Positions 42,109 to 51,677 are shown, counted from the stretch's first letter. The stretch: 64,000 bases of DNA from Peptococcaceae bacterium BICA1-8 (GCA_000802045.1 JUEF01000074.1:23820-87819), one strand, 5' to 3'. A program made the numbers and translations. Notes: generated by a model not told the origin, from the letters alone.

Positions 42109-43851
42109 TTACTTTTTATCTACGTCATATGCCCGTTTAACGGGCTTTAATTCCTGGGCATCAACTGGCACATAAGAAAATTTAGGGCCTTGAGGAGTAT
42201 ACACAGCCTGGGTAGTTTTCATCCAATTTTCATCATCCCGCTCGGGATAATCGGGCTTATAATGGGCTCCACGGCTTTCATTACGGTTTAGAGCACCAAT
42301 AGTAATAACTCGGGCCATTTCCAGCATATCATAGAGCCTACGAGTAAAGTGAACAGTTTGGTTGCTCCATCTTCCGGTATCAGAAATACCGATGTTTTTG
42401 TATCTTTCCAGTAATTCCTGAAGCTTTTCGTCTGTCTCTTGGAGCTTATTATTATAACGAACAACACTAACATTATCTGTCATCCAGTTGCCTAACTCTT
42501 CATGAAGCTCATAAGAGTTTTCGCTACCTGACATTTTATAAATGTTTTCAACTAGCTCTGTCTGTCTTTTTACTTCATTTTCATAGACCTCTGAGGGTAT
42601 TTCTTTGGTCTTATCTATGCCCTTGATGTACTCAGCTGCAGCCGGTCCTGCCACCATCCCAGAATAAACTGTAGAAAGAAGGGAATTGGCACCTAGCCTG
42701 TTTCCACCATGGAATTCATAATCACATTCTCCAATGGCAAAAAGACCTGAGATATTTGTCATTTGCTTATAATCAACCCAAAGGCCACCCATGGTATAAT
42801 GCATGCCTGGGAATATCTTCATAGGTACTTTCCGAGGGTCATCACCGATAAATTTCTCGTAGATTTCCAGGATACCGAAAAGCTTCCTGTCCAGTTCTTC
42901 TTTTGGAATATGGGAAACATCTAGATAAACCATATTTTCCCCGTTAATACCTAACTTCTGATTTACACAAACGTCAAAGATAGCTCTAGTAGCTATATCC
43001 CTGGGCACAAGGTTACCAAAGGCAGGGTACATTTCCTCAAGGAAATACCAGGGTTTTCCATCTTTATAGGTCCAAACCCTACCACCTTCGCCTCTAGCTG
43101 ACTCAGACATAAGCCGTAGCTTATCCTCCCCAGGAATAGCAGTAGGATGCACCTGAATAAATTCACCATTTGCATAAATAGCCCCCTGGCGGTAGACACT
43201 GCTTTGGGCACTTCCGGTACAGATATTTGAATTTGTGCTTCTGCCAAAGACCATGCCATTACCACCGGTAGCAAGAATTACTGCATCAGCAGGGAAATGC
43301 TTGATTTCCATAGTTTGTAGCTCCTGGGCCACCATGCCGACACATTTGCCATCATCATCTAATACTGCCGATAAGAAGTCCCAGCCGATATGCATTTTTA
43401 CTTTGCCTTCATCTTCATAACGCCTAACCTGTTCATCTAAAGCATAAATTAACTGTTGGCCAGTAGTTGCACCTGCAAAAGCGGTCCTTGCAAACTTTGT
43501 TCCGCCAAAACGTCTGAAATCCAGATTACCTTCTGGGGTTCTATTAAAGGGTACTCCCATCCGATCGAAAAGATAAACAATATGAGGAGCTGCCTCACAC
43601 ATAGCTTTAACAGGTGGTTGGTTGGCTAAAAAATCCCCCCCGTAAATTGTGTCATAAAAATGCTGCCAGGGTGAATCACCCTCCTTTTTATTATCAATAG
43701 CAGCATTGATGCCGCCCTGAGCACATACAGAGTGAGACCTTTTAACAGGAACTAAGGAAACCAAATCTACCGTCAAACCGCTTTCTACAGCCTTTATTAC
43801 AGCTGAGAGCCCGGCTAAACCTCCGCCTACTACAACAACTTTATTCGACAT
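42109..43851 (-). CDS. sdhA: Succinate dehydrogenase/fumarate reductase flavoprotein subunit
   Basis: 580 residues. FAD-binding VVVGGGLAGLSAVIKA at the N-terminus, the covalent-FAD region RSHSVCAQGGINAA, active-site HPTAIPGEDKLRLMSESARGEGGRVW, and GGLWVDYKQMTNISGLFAIGECDYEFHGGNRLGANSLL. Oxidises succinate or reduces fumarate at the cytoplasmic face. The direction cannot be read from sequence; with malic enzyme and fumarase downstream, either fumarate respiration or succinate oxidation in a propionate-type pathway is possible. Confidence 0.95.
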   Translation of the reverse strand: MSNKVVVVGGGLAGLSAVIKAVESGLTVDLVSLVPVKRSHSVCAQGGINAAIDNKKEGDSPWQHFYDTIYGGDFLANQPPVKAMCEAAPHIVYLFDRMGVPFNRTPEGNLDFRRFGGTKFARTAFAGATTGQQLIYALDEQVRRYEDEGKVKMHIGWDFLSAVLDDDGKCVGMVAQELQTMEIKHFPADAVILATGGNGMVFGRSTNSNICTGSAQSSVYRQGAIYANGEFIQVHPTAIPGEDKLRLMSESARGEGGRVWTYKDGKPWYFLEEMYPAFGNLVPRDIATRAIFDVCVNQKLGINGENMVYLDVSHIPKEELDRKLFGILEIYEKFIGDDPRKVPMKIFPGMHYTMGGLWVDYKQMTNISGLFAIGECDYEFHGGNRLGANSLLSTVYSGMVAGPAAAEYIKGIDKTKEIPSEVYENEVKRQTELVENIYKMSGSENSYELHEELGNWMTDNVSVVRYNNKLQETDEKLQELLERYKNIGISDTGRWSNQTVHFTRRLYDMLEMARVITIGALNRNESRGAHYKPDYPERDDENWMKTTQAVYTPQGPKFSYVPVDAQELKPVKRAYDVDKK

Positions 43852-43884
43852 GTCTTTTCCTCCCTTTCTAGAAAAATATATCCC

Positions 43885-44496
43885 TTAAATAAAAGCAAAC
43901 GTTATTCTAAACCAGAAAATATTAAAAATAACAAACAGGATTATAGTAATTTTGCTAAATACCGCTTGGGCCCTTGCTCCACTAATAATGCCCCAATTAA
44001 TAGCAAAGCCCCAAAGTCCATTACATAAATGAAATGCTGCTGCTGTAACAGAAAGAATGTAAAAAACTAAAATAAAGGGATTGCTCATCTGAGCTTGCAA
44101 TATTTGATAAAAGGAAAGATTAGGGTCACCATACTTTACAGTCCAAACGTGATAAAGAATAAATGCAAAAAGAATTATTCCTGATATTCTCTGCAAATAA
44201 AACATCCAGTTTCTGAAGTAGGAGTAAGATTTGGGGTTATTCCTAGCCTCATAAGCAATATATAACCCCATAAGTCCATGGAAAAGTAGAGGAATCGCAA
44301 TCACGAAAAGCTCCATTAGCCTTACGCCAGGCAATATTTCCATAAAATGGGCAGCCTGGGCAAAGGCTCCTTCACCATAAATGACCCTGGTATTTACTAT
44401 AAAATGTACTGCTAAAAACATGCCCAAGGGAATAATCCCTAATAAAGAATGAATTTTACGCAAAATAAATTGGTTATAGTTAACCGTTTGATTCAT
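43885..44496 (-). CDS. sdhC: Succinate dehydrogenase cytochrome b558 subunit
   Basis: 203 residues with about five membrane helices, the single-subunit diheme type of Bacillus (SdhC) and Wolinella (FrdC). Candidate heme-ligand histidines: RKIHSLLG, MFLAVHFIVN, PLLFHGLMGLY, ILYHVWTV and AFHLCNGLWG. Anchors SdhAB and exchanges electrons with menaquinone. First gene of the sdhCAB-fum-malic enzyme run. Confidence 0.93.
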   Translation of the reverse strand: MNQTVNYNQFILRKIHSLLGIIPLGMFLAVHFIVNTRVIYGEGAFAQAAHFMEILPGVRLMELFVIAIPLLFHGLMGLYIAYEARNNPKSYSYFRNWMFYLQRISGIILFAFILYHVWTVKYGDPNLSFYQILQAQMSNPFILVFYILSVTAAAFHLCNGLWGFAINWGIISGARAQAVFSKITIILFVIFNIFWFRITFAFI

Positions 44497-45065
44497 TTAA
44501 TACACTCCTTTTATGTTTAATTATTTATTAGTAAAAATGCTTGCAAATAATAGCACAAACAAAAACTGGCAACAGTTTCTGATTAATCCATAAAAACTGC
44601 TACCAGCTATGGTGGTTCTCTAAGGTTCTCAACATTAGCTCTTTCTCTACCCAATGGTAATCCCTCCCAGTAAATGCTCTAAATTATTTAGTCAATTATA
44701 TATATTGTAAAATATTCAGAATATAGTTTCAAGTCATTTGCATTTTTTTTATTTTCCAATTTTTTTTAATCAGCAGGGAGCACTTGGTGCTCGGTGGATC
44801 GGGGGCCAGGGGCCGGGGACCTGTGTTCAGGGATCAGTGTTCAGTGCTCAGAGATTAGAGATTAGAGCTCAGACCAGGGATCGGGGATCAGGACCTGTGA
44901 CCAGTGTTTAGTGCCCGGGGCTTGGCTTAGTAATTAAGATTAATGCAGGAAACAGAAACCAGATATCTTATTATACCGCATTTGAAAGCAAAAAAGCCTA
45001 AAGACTTTCGTCTTTGGCTCTTTGTTTCTTGTAAGTCTATGGTCAATAGTCGATGGACTATTCTT
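44497..45065. other. 569-base gap upstream of sdhC
   Basis: 44500-44760 is A/T-rich single-copy sequence likely to hold the sdh promoter. 44780-44925 is a long decayed heptamer tract (GGATCGGGGGCCAGG, GTTCAGTGCTCAG, GATTAGAGATTAGAG). A terminator for the TolC-like gene follows near 44990. No gene seen. Confidence 0.6.
44990..45020 (-). terminator. Terminator of the efflux operon
   Basis: On the minus strand GCCAAAGAC-GAAA-GTCTTTAGGC followed by TTTTTT, about 45 bases past the stop at 45066. Confidence 0.85.
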
Positions 45066-46268
45066 TTACAAAATACCTTGCTTAACTAATTCTAGGTTAT
45101 TTTGGGCAAGGGAAAAATCATAGCTTACAGACATAAATTTATTCTTGCCAGCTGCATAATCAAGCTCACTTTCAATTAATTCTAGCTTGGAAATTAGCCC
45201 AAGTTCAAATCTCTTCTGAGCTCGTCCATAGTTTTTCTGGGTACCTTCCCAATCGAGCTTTGCTAATTGATAATTTTTCTGCTTTATATTTAACTCTGTT
45301 ATGAAATTGTTAATAGTTTCTTTTAGATTTTTTTTCTCGTCTTCGATTTGGAGTTCCTGCCTTTTGATCTCAATCTTAATTAAGTCTGCTTGATAGGCTG
45401 TATCTTTTACAGCATCATCCTCTAAATCCTTTTGTCGCTCGGAAATATCCTTTTCTAGCTGTGCTAATTTGTCATACTTTTGCGTAACCAATTGTAAAAG
45501 ATCATTATAAACAGGTATTAGGGCAACTTCATTGACAGAAAAATGGGCTAACTTGAGCCCGGCATCGTAATCCCGGCCAAGCAGATCATTAAAATTCCCT
45601 TTTGCGTTTTTTAATGAACTTTTGGCTTCAATAATCGTTTTGTTAAAATTTGAGGTCTCAATAGCCAAGCTATCTATCTTTTCCTGGGTACTACTGCCTA
45701 AGGCCAGCCTTCTTCTTTCGATATTTAATAAGTTATATTTATATTCTAGCTCTTTATTCATAGATACTAGCTTATCTTCTTGGAGTAAAATTGATGTATA
45801 CATTTGTTCCACTTGATAATCTAGCTGTTTTTCACTTTTTTCTTTTGAGGCTTTGCTATCTTCATAGGCGGTTTCCCTACTCTCCATGGCATCTCTTGCG
45901 GAGGCGGCTTTGTCAGCCTCTGAATCAAGCTTTTCTTTAGCATCGCTGATTTGTTTTTCTACATTTTTCAACTGGTCATCAACATTAATTCCCTGATCTT
46001 TTTGCTCATTAAGATAAAAATAATAGGGCAAAAGGTTATAATATGAAGGTGTTTTCACATCATCATAGTTATTTTGAGCCTGGTAATATTCAAATTTTGC
46101 CTTTTCCACATCAAGCTCTGACTGCATAAGCCCTCTACTGCCTCGGGCCATCTCTTTAGCCTCTTCTAAAGTCAGTACTTCTTCAGCGGAAAAAGCCGCG
46201 CTTGCCAACGTTAAAAATACCAGTATAAAACTCAAGAAAAAAGTCAATAACTTCTGCTGTTTCAACAT
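45066..46268 (-). CDS. TolC-like coiled-coil exported protein
   Basis: 400 residues from ATG 46268, behind AAAGGA; the frame extends 12 codons further. Signal peptide LLTFFLSFILVFLTLASAAFSAE, then long alpha-helical stretches in two repeats (VEKQISDAKEKLDSEADKAASARDAMESRETAYEDSKASKEK and LEKDISERQKDLEDDAVKDTAYQ...QIEDEKKNLKETINNFITELNIKQKNYQLAKLDWEGTQKNYGRAQKRFELG), the pattern of TolC-family proteins. In diderms TolC is the outer-membrane channel; in an apparently monoderm Firmicute its role is unclear, perhaps a surface adaptor. Last gene of the MacAB-type efflux operon. Confidence 0.75.
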   Translation of the reverse strand: MLKQQKLLTFFLSFILVFLTLASAAFSAEEVLTLEEAKEMARGSRGLMQSELDVEKAKFEYYQAQNNYDDVKTPSYYNLLPYYFYLNEQKDQGINVDDQLKNVEKQISDAKEKLDSEADKAASARDAMESRETAYEDSKASKEKSEKQLDYQVEQMYTSILLQEDKLVSMNKELEYKYNLLNIERRRLALGSSTQEKIDSLAIETSNFNKTIIEAKSSLKNAKGNFNDLLGRDYDAGLKLAHFSVNEVALIPVYNDLLQLVTQKYDKLAQLEKDISERQKDLEDDAVKDTAYQADLIKIEIKRQELQIEDEKKNLKETINNFITELNIKQKNYQLAKLDWEGTQKNYGRAQKRFELGLISKLELIESELDYAAGKNKFMSVSYDFSLAQNNLELVKQGIL

Positions 46269-46345
46269 AACTATCATTCCTTTCACTATGTCAAGGTCCA
46301 TCAATTCTCAACTTTCAATTCTACATTCTACATTCTTAAACCACC

Positions 46346-47533
46346 CTATTCATATCGCAAGGCATCAATGGGATTTAAATCAGCGGCTTGCCAGGCTGGG
46401 TAAAAACCAAAAAACAACCCTGTTGTTACAGAAAAAAACAACCCTATTAATACGCCACTTAGAGAGGGGATGGCTAAAATTTCAAAATAGGTCAAAAGCG
46501 GTACCATACATACGCCAATTATTACCCCTAGAATACCGCCCACTAAGCTTATGACAACAGCCTCTATTAAAAATTGCCCTAAAATCTCCCGTTTTTTTGC
46601 CCCGATAGCCTTTAGAGTCCCTATCTCCTTGGTCCTTTCTTTAACAGTTACGAACATTACATTCATTATACCTATCCCGCTGACAATTAAGACAACTACC
46701 GCTACTGATAATAAAAGTAAGGACATGGTTCGGGCCGTTTCCTGGGCAGCCACCAGCCTACTGCCGGCATCCAAAATTCTAAACTGCTCCGAGCCCCCTC
46801 GAAGGTGATTTCCGTTAAGGATAGTGGTAATATCCTGGATAGCAGCTTGAACCGTATCGACCCCAGCAGCGATAGCATTAATAGTGGGGTTGGCTCTTGT
46901 GCCGAGTAAATACCGCTCCGCAGCCGAATAGGGAATAAAGGCTGTATCATCAAAACCCTGAGGGGAACCAGAATCCCCCATTCGATTTAAAATTCCCACT
47001 ACTACAAACTTACGCCTATTTAAGTCCAGGGTCTTATCTAAGATTTCCGTGGGATTGCCATCGGTTAAAAGTTCTGCCAGTCCAGCTCCGATTACGGCAA
47101 CCCTTTCTCGCTTGCTTTCATCTGTATCATCCAAAAAGCGCCCTTGATTAATAGTTAAATTATTAGCTTCCAGATAAGCAGGCAAGATACCATAATAGGT
47201 ACCATTACTAGAATAGTTGCTGTATTTCATAGAACCAGAACCGTTTAATATGGGAAATGCCATTTTAATATTTTGGCTTGCTTGGAATAACTCAGCATCC
47301 TCTTTGGTAAGCGGATCCAGTACTCTGCCCCTTTGGGCCGGCATAACCATTATTGTCCCCACATTGAGACGGGAGTATTGTTCATTAACCTGTGCCTCTC
47401 CCCCCTGACCTATGGCAACAACTAAGAAAATCGTTGCAGTTCCGACAATAACACCAAGGGTAGTCAGAAATGTCCTCATTTTATTGTGGTAGATATTTAT
47501 TAATACTATTTTCAAGAGCTGTTTTAGCTTCAT
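46346..47533 (-). CDS. MacB-type ABC transporter permease (FtsX family)
   Basis: 395 residues with GGCAGGTGA before the ATG. One N-terminal helix (MRTFLTTLGVIVGTATIFLVVAIGQGGEAQV), a large extracytoplasmic MacB periplasmic-core-like domain (~60-260), and three C-terminal helices (SLLLLSVAVVVLIVSGIGIMNVMFVTVKERTKEIGTLKAIGAKKREILGQFLIEAVVISLVGGILGVIIGV...). MacB mechanotransmission transporters push substrates through a partner adaptor. Two bases separate its end region from the adaptor gene frame, indicating one transcript. Confidence 0.9.
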   Translation of the reverse strand: MKLKQLLKIVLINIYHNKMRTFLTTLGVIVGTATIFLVVAIGQGGEAQVNEQYSRLNVGTIMVMPAQRGRVLDPLTKEDAELFQASQNIKMAFPILNGSGSMKYSNYSSNGTYYGILPAYLEANNLTINQGRFLDDTDESKRERVAVIGAGLAELLTDGNPTEILDKTLDLNRRKFVVVGILNRMGDSGSPQGFDDTAFIPYSAAERYLLGTRANPTINAIAAGVDTVQAAIQDITTILNGNHLRGGSEQFRILDAGSRLVAAQETARTMSLLLLSVAVVVLIVSGIGIMNVMFVTVKERTKEIGTLKAIGAKKREILGQFLIEAVVISLVGGILGVIIGVCMVPLLTYFEILAIPSLSGVLIGLFFSVTTGLFFGFYPAWQAADLNPIDALRYE

Positions 47534-47537
47534 CTAA

Positions 47538-48707
47538 TCACCTGCCCCTGGCATAGACAATGGTTTCATTTTGTTCTAGCCCCTCGAGTACTTCCACACT
47601 AATGCCATCAGTAAAGCCCGTTTTAATTTCCCTTTCTACTTCAGCACCATTTTCATCGATAACTGTTACCAGCTGTTTTCTGTTAACAATTTTTACTGCT
47701 TTGTAGGGTACGATTAAACAATCCCGGACTTCCTTTAAAATAAAGGTCAACGTACTGGTCATACCATCCTTAATTCCCTCATCGGGATTGATGATATTAA
47801 TTTCCACATTGTAGCTAACTAAGCCTGAATTATCTGAAGTGGGTAGTGCATCAATGTTGCTTACCTCACCCACAAAGGTCTGATCGGGTAAAGCCTCCAC
47901 AGTGACATTAACCTTTTGACCAAGCTTAATGCCTCCGATATCGTACTCGATTACTTTTGTTATGGCTTTAACATCGTTATTTTCATGAAGCACCACTAAA
48001 TCCTGTTCATCGGAAACGCTCTCGCCTGCTTTCTTAGTTAAATCGAGAATAGTCCCGGCAACTGGTGCATAAAGGATGGTATCCTCCAAATCTTCTTCAG
48101 CCATTTTAGCGGCTAGCTCATTTTGGTTCAATTGAGTACCTCTATTGTTAAAATTGGTGACCAAAATATCATGCTTTTTCAAAGCATTTTGATATTCTAT
48201 TTCTTTATTATCCAAATCTTGCTTTTTTAATTTTATATCATTTGTCGAGTAAGCATCGGGTATCTCCACCATTTCCTGATATGTAGTTTTGGTATTTTCT
48301 AGTTCAGCTTTTAACTTTCCTATTTTAAGTTCATCATCCAAAAGATTAGTCAGCTCTTGTTCTTCGGCATCCTTTAATTTGGCCAAAGCTAACTGATATT
48401 GATCTTGATAATCCCGGTCATCAAGTTTAGCAATAATATTGCCTTTTTCTACCTGATCACCTCTGTTTACTAAAATTTCTGCGATAGCTCCTTTTACTCC
48501 AAAGCGCAGATTGACCTTTGAGAACTCTACTACTCCATCAGAGTCGAGGCCAACTACAATGTCACCTCTACTGATCCTCACCTGTTCATATTGAATTTCT
48601 TCAGTTTCTGTTTCATTGGATTTTGTAAACCAAAAGCCTGTTATAAAAACCAGGGCAATTAAAATTAATAATATTATCGATTTCTTTTTAGTTACAATTT
48701 TCTTCAA
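47538..48707 (-). CDS. HlyD/RND-type efflux adaptor (MacA-like)
   Basis: 389 residues; TTG start behind AGGAGGG. N-terminal membrane anchor (SIILLILIALVFITGFWF), biotinyl-lipoyl halves (FGVKGAIAEILVNRGDQVEKGNIIAKLDDRDYQ and LYAPVAGTILDLTKKAGESVSDEQDLVVL) flanking a coiled-coil hairpin (~100-190), then beta-barrel and membrane-proximal domains. Membrane fusion protein that couples the MacB-type permease to the TolC-like protein. Confidence 0.88.
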   Translation of the reverse strand: MKKIVTKKKSIILLILIALVFITGFWFTKSNETETEEIQYEQVRISRGDIVVGLDSDGVVEFSKVNLRFGVKGAIAEILVNRGDQVEKGNIIAKLDDRDYQDQYQLALAKLKDAEEQELTNLLDDELKIGKLKAELENTKTTYQEMVEIPDAYSTNDIKLKKQDLDNKEIEYQNALKKHDILVTNFNNRGTQLNQNELAAKMAEEDLEDTILYAPVAGTILDLTKKAGESVSDEQDLVVLHENNDVKAITKVIEYDIGGIKLGQKVNVTVEALPDQTFVGEVSNIDALPTSDNSGLVSYNVEINIINPDEGIKDGMTSTLTFILKEVRDCLIVPYKAVKIVNRKQLVTVIDENGAEVEREIKTGFTDGISVEVLEGLEQNETIVYARGR

Positions 48708-48725
48708 ATTGCTACCCTCCTAAGC

Positions 48726-48751
48726 GGAACGGTGAAGGCACCGTTCCCTAC
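48726..48751. repeat. REP-like element, GGAACGG subtype
   Basis: On minus: GTAG then GGAACGGTG-CCTT-CACCGTTCC, a perfect 9-bp hairpin. A degenerate neighbour (GGGACGA...TCGTTCCC) is at 48764-48786. Both lie in the ATPase-adaptor gap. Confidence 0.75.
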
Positions 48752-48831
48752 GTTAATTGTTGCGGGACGACCCAGGAGTCGTTCCCGTTATTTTATCGGA
48801 ATATATACAGCGATTTAAAGCACTGATCATA

Positions 48832-49521
48832 TTAATTGTTTTCAAAGAACTGCCCGTCTCGGATGAACACAACCTTTTTCATTTGCTCTGCAACCTCTGT
48901 ATCATGGGTGATTATTATAATGGTGTTTCCCTCTTTGTTTAATTCTTTAAATATCTCTATGGCATCCATACTTGATTTGCTATCTAGGTTACCTGTAGGC
49001 TCATCAGCTAAGAGTAAAGGCGGATTGCCTACTATGGCTCTGGCGATAGAAACTCTTTGCTGCTGCCCACCGGAGAGTTCATTAGGCCGATGGGTTAATC
49101 TGTCGCCTAAGCCCAATAAATTTAATTTTTCTTTAGCAATTTCCCTAGCCTCAGCTTCATCTATTCCTCGATATAGTAAAGGCAGCATTACATTTTGGAG
49201 AGCACTAAGCCTAGGCAGCAAATTAAATTTTTGGAAAACAAAGCCTATCTTTTTGTTTCTAATCTCTGCTAGTTGGTCCTCTTTTGCTTTTAGGACATCT
49301 ACACCATCTAAAAAATACTGCCCCGAGGTTGGCAAGTCTAAACAGCCCAACACATTCATAAGCGTGGATTTGCCTGAGCCTGAAGGGCCCAAAATAGCAG
49401 TTAAATCATTTTCCATAACCTTAATGTTTATATCATCCAATACCTTTAATTCTTCATATCCAGTTTCGTATATTTTGACAATATTTTTGGCATCAATAAT
49501 ACATCGCAAATTGTTATCCAT
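48832..49521 (-). CDS. MacB/LolD-type ABC transporter ATPase
   Basis: 229 residues; the ATG overlaps the preceding stop (TAATG). Walker A GPSGSGKS, Q-loop VFQKFNLL, signature LSGGQQQRVSIARAI, Walker B LLLADEPTG, and the H-loop His in IIITHD. Energises the FtsX-type permease encoded downstream. Order lipoprotein-ATPase-adaptor-permease-TolC-like suggests a dedicated export machine; substrate unknown. Confidence 0.93.
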   Translation of the reverse strand: MDNNLRCIIDAKNIVKIYETGYEELKVLDDINIKVMENDLTAILGPSGSGKSTLMNVLGCLDLPTSGQYFLDGVDVLKAKEDQLAEIRNKKIGFVFQKFNLLPRLSALQNVMLPLLYRGIDEAEAREIAKEKLNLLGLGDRLTHRPNELSGGQQQRVSIARAIVGNPPLLLADEPTGNLDSKSSMDAIEIFKELNKEGNTIIIITHDTEVAEQMKKVVFIRDGQFFENN

Positions 49522-50141
49522 TATCGGGGTCCGCCCCCCGTACCTCCAGGAAAGACCATTATCCCTGGAAAGCCTCCTTGACCTGGGTTTTGCCTACCAC
49601 CTGCTCCTGCACTATTTCTACCTCCACTCACTGCCATCAATTGCACAAATTCCACCATCTCTTCATCTTTCCAAACCCTGAGTATTTGGTCTTTTTTAAT
49701 TTCTGTTAAGCCCACGGGAGTTGCTTGGGTACTACCTCTCTGCATAGTAACAATAGGGGTCCCCACAGGGATAATGATTGCTTCCTTTTCTTCGGATACT
49801 GTTATCCGTGGCATTCTTGTCTCAGTGCTTTGTCCAGGGGTTTCTTGAGAGGATTGTTCAGAATTATTTTGATTTTCTACTGTATTCCCAAGCCTTTGTC
49901 CTCCTCCGCCTGGTACCCGTTGAGCGAAATCACCCTCTATTCTATAAATAGTAACCTCGTTCCCTATTATCTCTACTACTCGCCCCATCAAATCAGGTGT
50001 CCGCTCAGGAACTGTTAAAACTTCAGCTTCCGAAGCTGCAGTCAAAATTTCGCCATTTGTATTTCCTTTGCTGCCGCATGCTGCGGTCAATGCCAAAATA
50101 CATATGATTACTAATATAGATAATATTTTTTTTAATTTCAC
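49521..50141 (-). CDS. Gly-rich lipoprotein of the efflux operon
   Basis: 206 residues from GTG 50141 (AGGTGA 5 nt upstream; the frame extends three codons). Lipobox LTAAC (Cys22). After the lipid anchor: a domain with LMGRVVEIIGNEVTIYRIEG and EAIIIPVGTPIVTMQRG..TEIKKDQILRVWKD, resembling small beta-barrel domains found next to MacAB-type systems, and a Gly/Pro/Gln-rich tail (GAGGRQNPGQGGFPGIMVFPGGTGGG). Likely an accessory on the outer membrane face or regulator of the exporter; function not known. Confidence 0.7.
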   Translation of the reverse strand: MKLKKILSILVIICILALTAACGSKGNTNGEILTAASEAEVLTVPERTPDLMGRVVEIIGNEVTIYRIEGDFAQRVPGGGGQRLGNTVENQNNSEQSSQETPGQSTETRMPRITVSEEKEAIIIPVGTPIVTMQRGSTQATPVGLTEIKKDQILRVWKDEEMVEFVQLMAVSGGRNSAGAGGRQNPGQGGFPGIMVFPGGTGGGPR

Positions 50142-50218
50142 AGTTTTCACCTCATTTTTAATTCTAAGAATATCAATTTAATATGTCAGGAAAATGTCAA
50201 AGGGAATTTTTTCTTATA

Positions 50219-50253
50219 AATAAGCCCCCAACTCTAGAGTTGAGGGCTTATTC
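50219..50253. terminator. Terminator between the CPA2 antiporter and the efflux operon
   Basis: AATAAGCCC, CAACTC-TA-GAGTTG, GGGCTTATT: nearly perfect symmetric hairpin of about 16 bp. Confidence 0.7.
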
Positions 50254-50266
50254 CTGATTGTTGCTT

Positions 50267-50329
50267 TGTCATCCTGAGGGAGGTACGACCGAAGGATCTT
50301 AAGATCCTTCGCTATCGCTCAGGATGACA
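50267..50329. repeat. MITE-like palindrome (TGTCATCCTGAG)
   Basis: Full copy, reverse layout (CTGAGGGAGG first), followed by the shared GGACTTTTTCAGTGGTCT flank. Confidence 0.8.
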
Positions 50330-50376
50330 ATCTTCATGTGTTGGACTTTTTCAGTGGTCTACGGTAGTTAAATAAT

Positions 50377-51579
50377 CTATTTAAGAATACCCTTAATTAA
50401 TACTGGTGTAATCACGGTAGAGAAAATAGTTACAACTACCATGGAGGTATAGAGGTCGGTAGTTAACAGGCCGCAGCCGATTCCTATATTAGCAATTATT
50501 AAGGCAACCTCGCCCCTTGAGACCATACCTGCTCCAATGACCAGTGAGCTTCGGGGGCTAAAGCCGCCCATTAAGGCTCCCATTCCTGATCCTACTACTT
50601 TTGTAAAAACAGCAATAAACGTTGTAATTACTGTAAAAATTAAAATGCCCCCCTTTAAGCTTGTGATATCAGCGGCTAACCCTATGCTGACAAAAAAAAC
50701 TGGGAAAAAAAATGAATAGCCTAACGCTTCTACCTTACCAATCAGTTCATGCTTAAACCCAGTCCTACTGACCATCATCCCTGCAAAGTAGGCACCTACT
50801 ATTCCTGCCAAGCCCAGATATTCAGCAGCTAGTGCTAGGATAAAAACAATAATTAAGGCAAAGGTTAGACTTCCCTCCCGCACCCGTAATCTGGAGGCTA
50901 TAAACATAATCAGAGGTACTACAAACAAACCTGCTATAACCGCTAGTACGAAAAACGCAAGGATTTTAACCATAACTATACCTAGTATAGTTATTTCTTC
51001 ACCACCTGTTACTAAAGCTAAGACCATACTTAATACTACTAATCCCAGGATATCGTCAATTACTGCCGCACCAAGGATGGTCACCCCTTCTCGAGAATTT
51101 TGGCGATTTAGCTCCCGTAAGGTTTGAACCGAGATGCTGACACTAGTAGAAACCAAGACAACACCTATAAAAAGGGAGATATTTAGGGAGTAGCCATTCA
51201 ATATAGAGAAAAGAACCCCTCCTGCAAAAGGCAAAATAACCCCACCAAGGGCTGTAAAAAAAGAAGGTATTATACCTTTCTTGAATTCCCGAAGATTTGT
51301 TTCTAAACCCGCTAAAAACATCAACATAAGTACACCTAATTGAGCCAACTCTTTTAGAAGGGTATTTGGGTGAAGAATATCCAATACTGCAGGACCTAAA
51401 ATAATTCCGACTAAAAGCTGGCCAAATATCGAAGGCTGACCAAGCATAACGGAAAGGTGGCCAACTGCTTTAGCAGCAAAAAAAATAACTACTAAATCCT
51501 TTAGTAAACTATTCTTCTGCAGTAGAATGGATAGAGCATAACTTAGCTCATAAAGAAAAGCAAAAGTGGTATATGCCAA
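50377..51579 (-). CDS. CPA2-family cation/proton antiporter
   Basis: 400 residues, TTG start behind AAGGGG. Around 12 membrane helices. VMLGQPSIFGQLLVGIILGPAVLDIL, LMLMFLAGLETNLREFKK and AAVIDDILGLVVLSMVLALV (the paired-Asp-type transport motif IDD) are those of KefB/NapA-type exchangers. No C-terminal RCK domain. Exchanges K+ or Na+ for H+; ion not predictable. Monocistronic between terminators. Confidence 0.9.
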   Translation of the reverse strand: MAYTTFAFLYELSYALSILLQKNSLLKDLVVIFFAAKAVGHLSVMLGQPSIFGQLLVGIILGPAVLDILHPNTLLKELAQLGVLMLMFLAGLETNLREFKKGIIPSFFTALGGVILPFAGGVLFSILNGYSLNISLFIGVVLVSTSVSISVQTLRELNRQNSREGVTILGAAVIDDILGLVVLSMVLALVTGGEEITILGIVMVKILAFFVLAVIAGLFVVPLIMFIASRLRVREGSLTFALIIVFILALAAEYLGLAGIVGAYFAGMMVSRTGFKHELIGKVEALGYSFFFPVFFVSIGLAADITSLKGGILIFTVITTFIAVFTKVVGSGMGALMGGFSPRSSLVIGAGMVSRGEVALIIANIGIGCGLLTTDLYTSMVVVTIFSTVITPVLIKGILK

Positions 51580-51615
51580 ATTATTTAGCCCCTTTAAATT
51601 TGCTTTATAGATATA

Positions 51616-51663
51616 AATAATGGGATTATTTAACTTATATTACAGTTAAATAATCCCATTATT
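51616..51663. terminator. 20-bp perfect hairpin after prmC
   Basis: Arms 51616-51635 and 51644-51663 (AATAATGGGATTATTTAACT and complement), loop TATATTAC. Confidence 0.75.
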
Positions 51664-51677
51664 TCGCTCTTTCGTAA

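Noticed and set aside
48836..49681. 281-codon plus-strand ORF
   Set aside because: Antisense to the ABC ATPase, whose motifs are complete on the minus strand.
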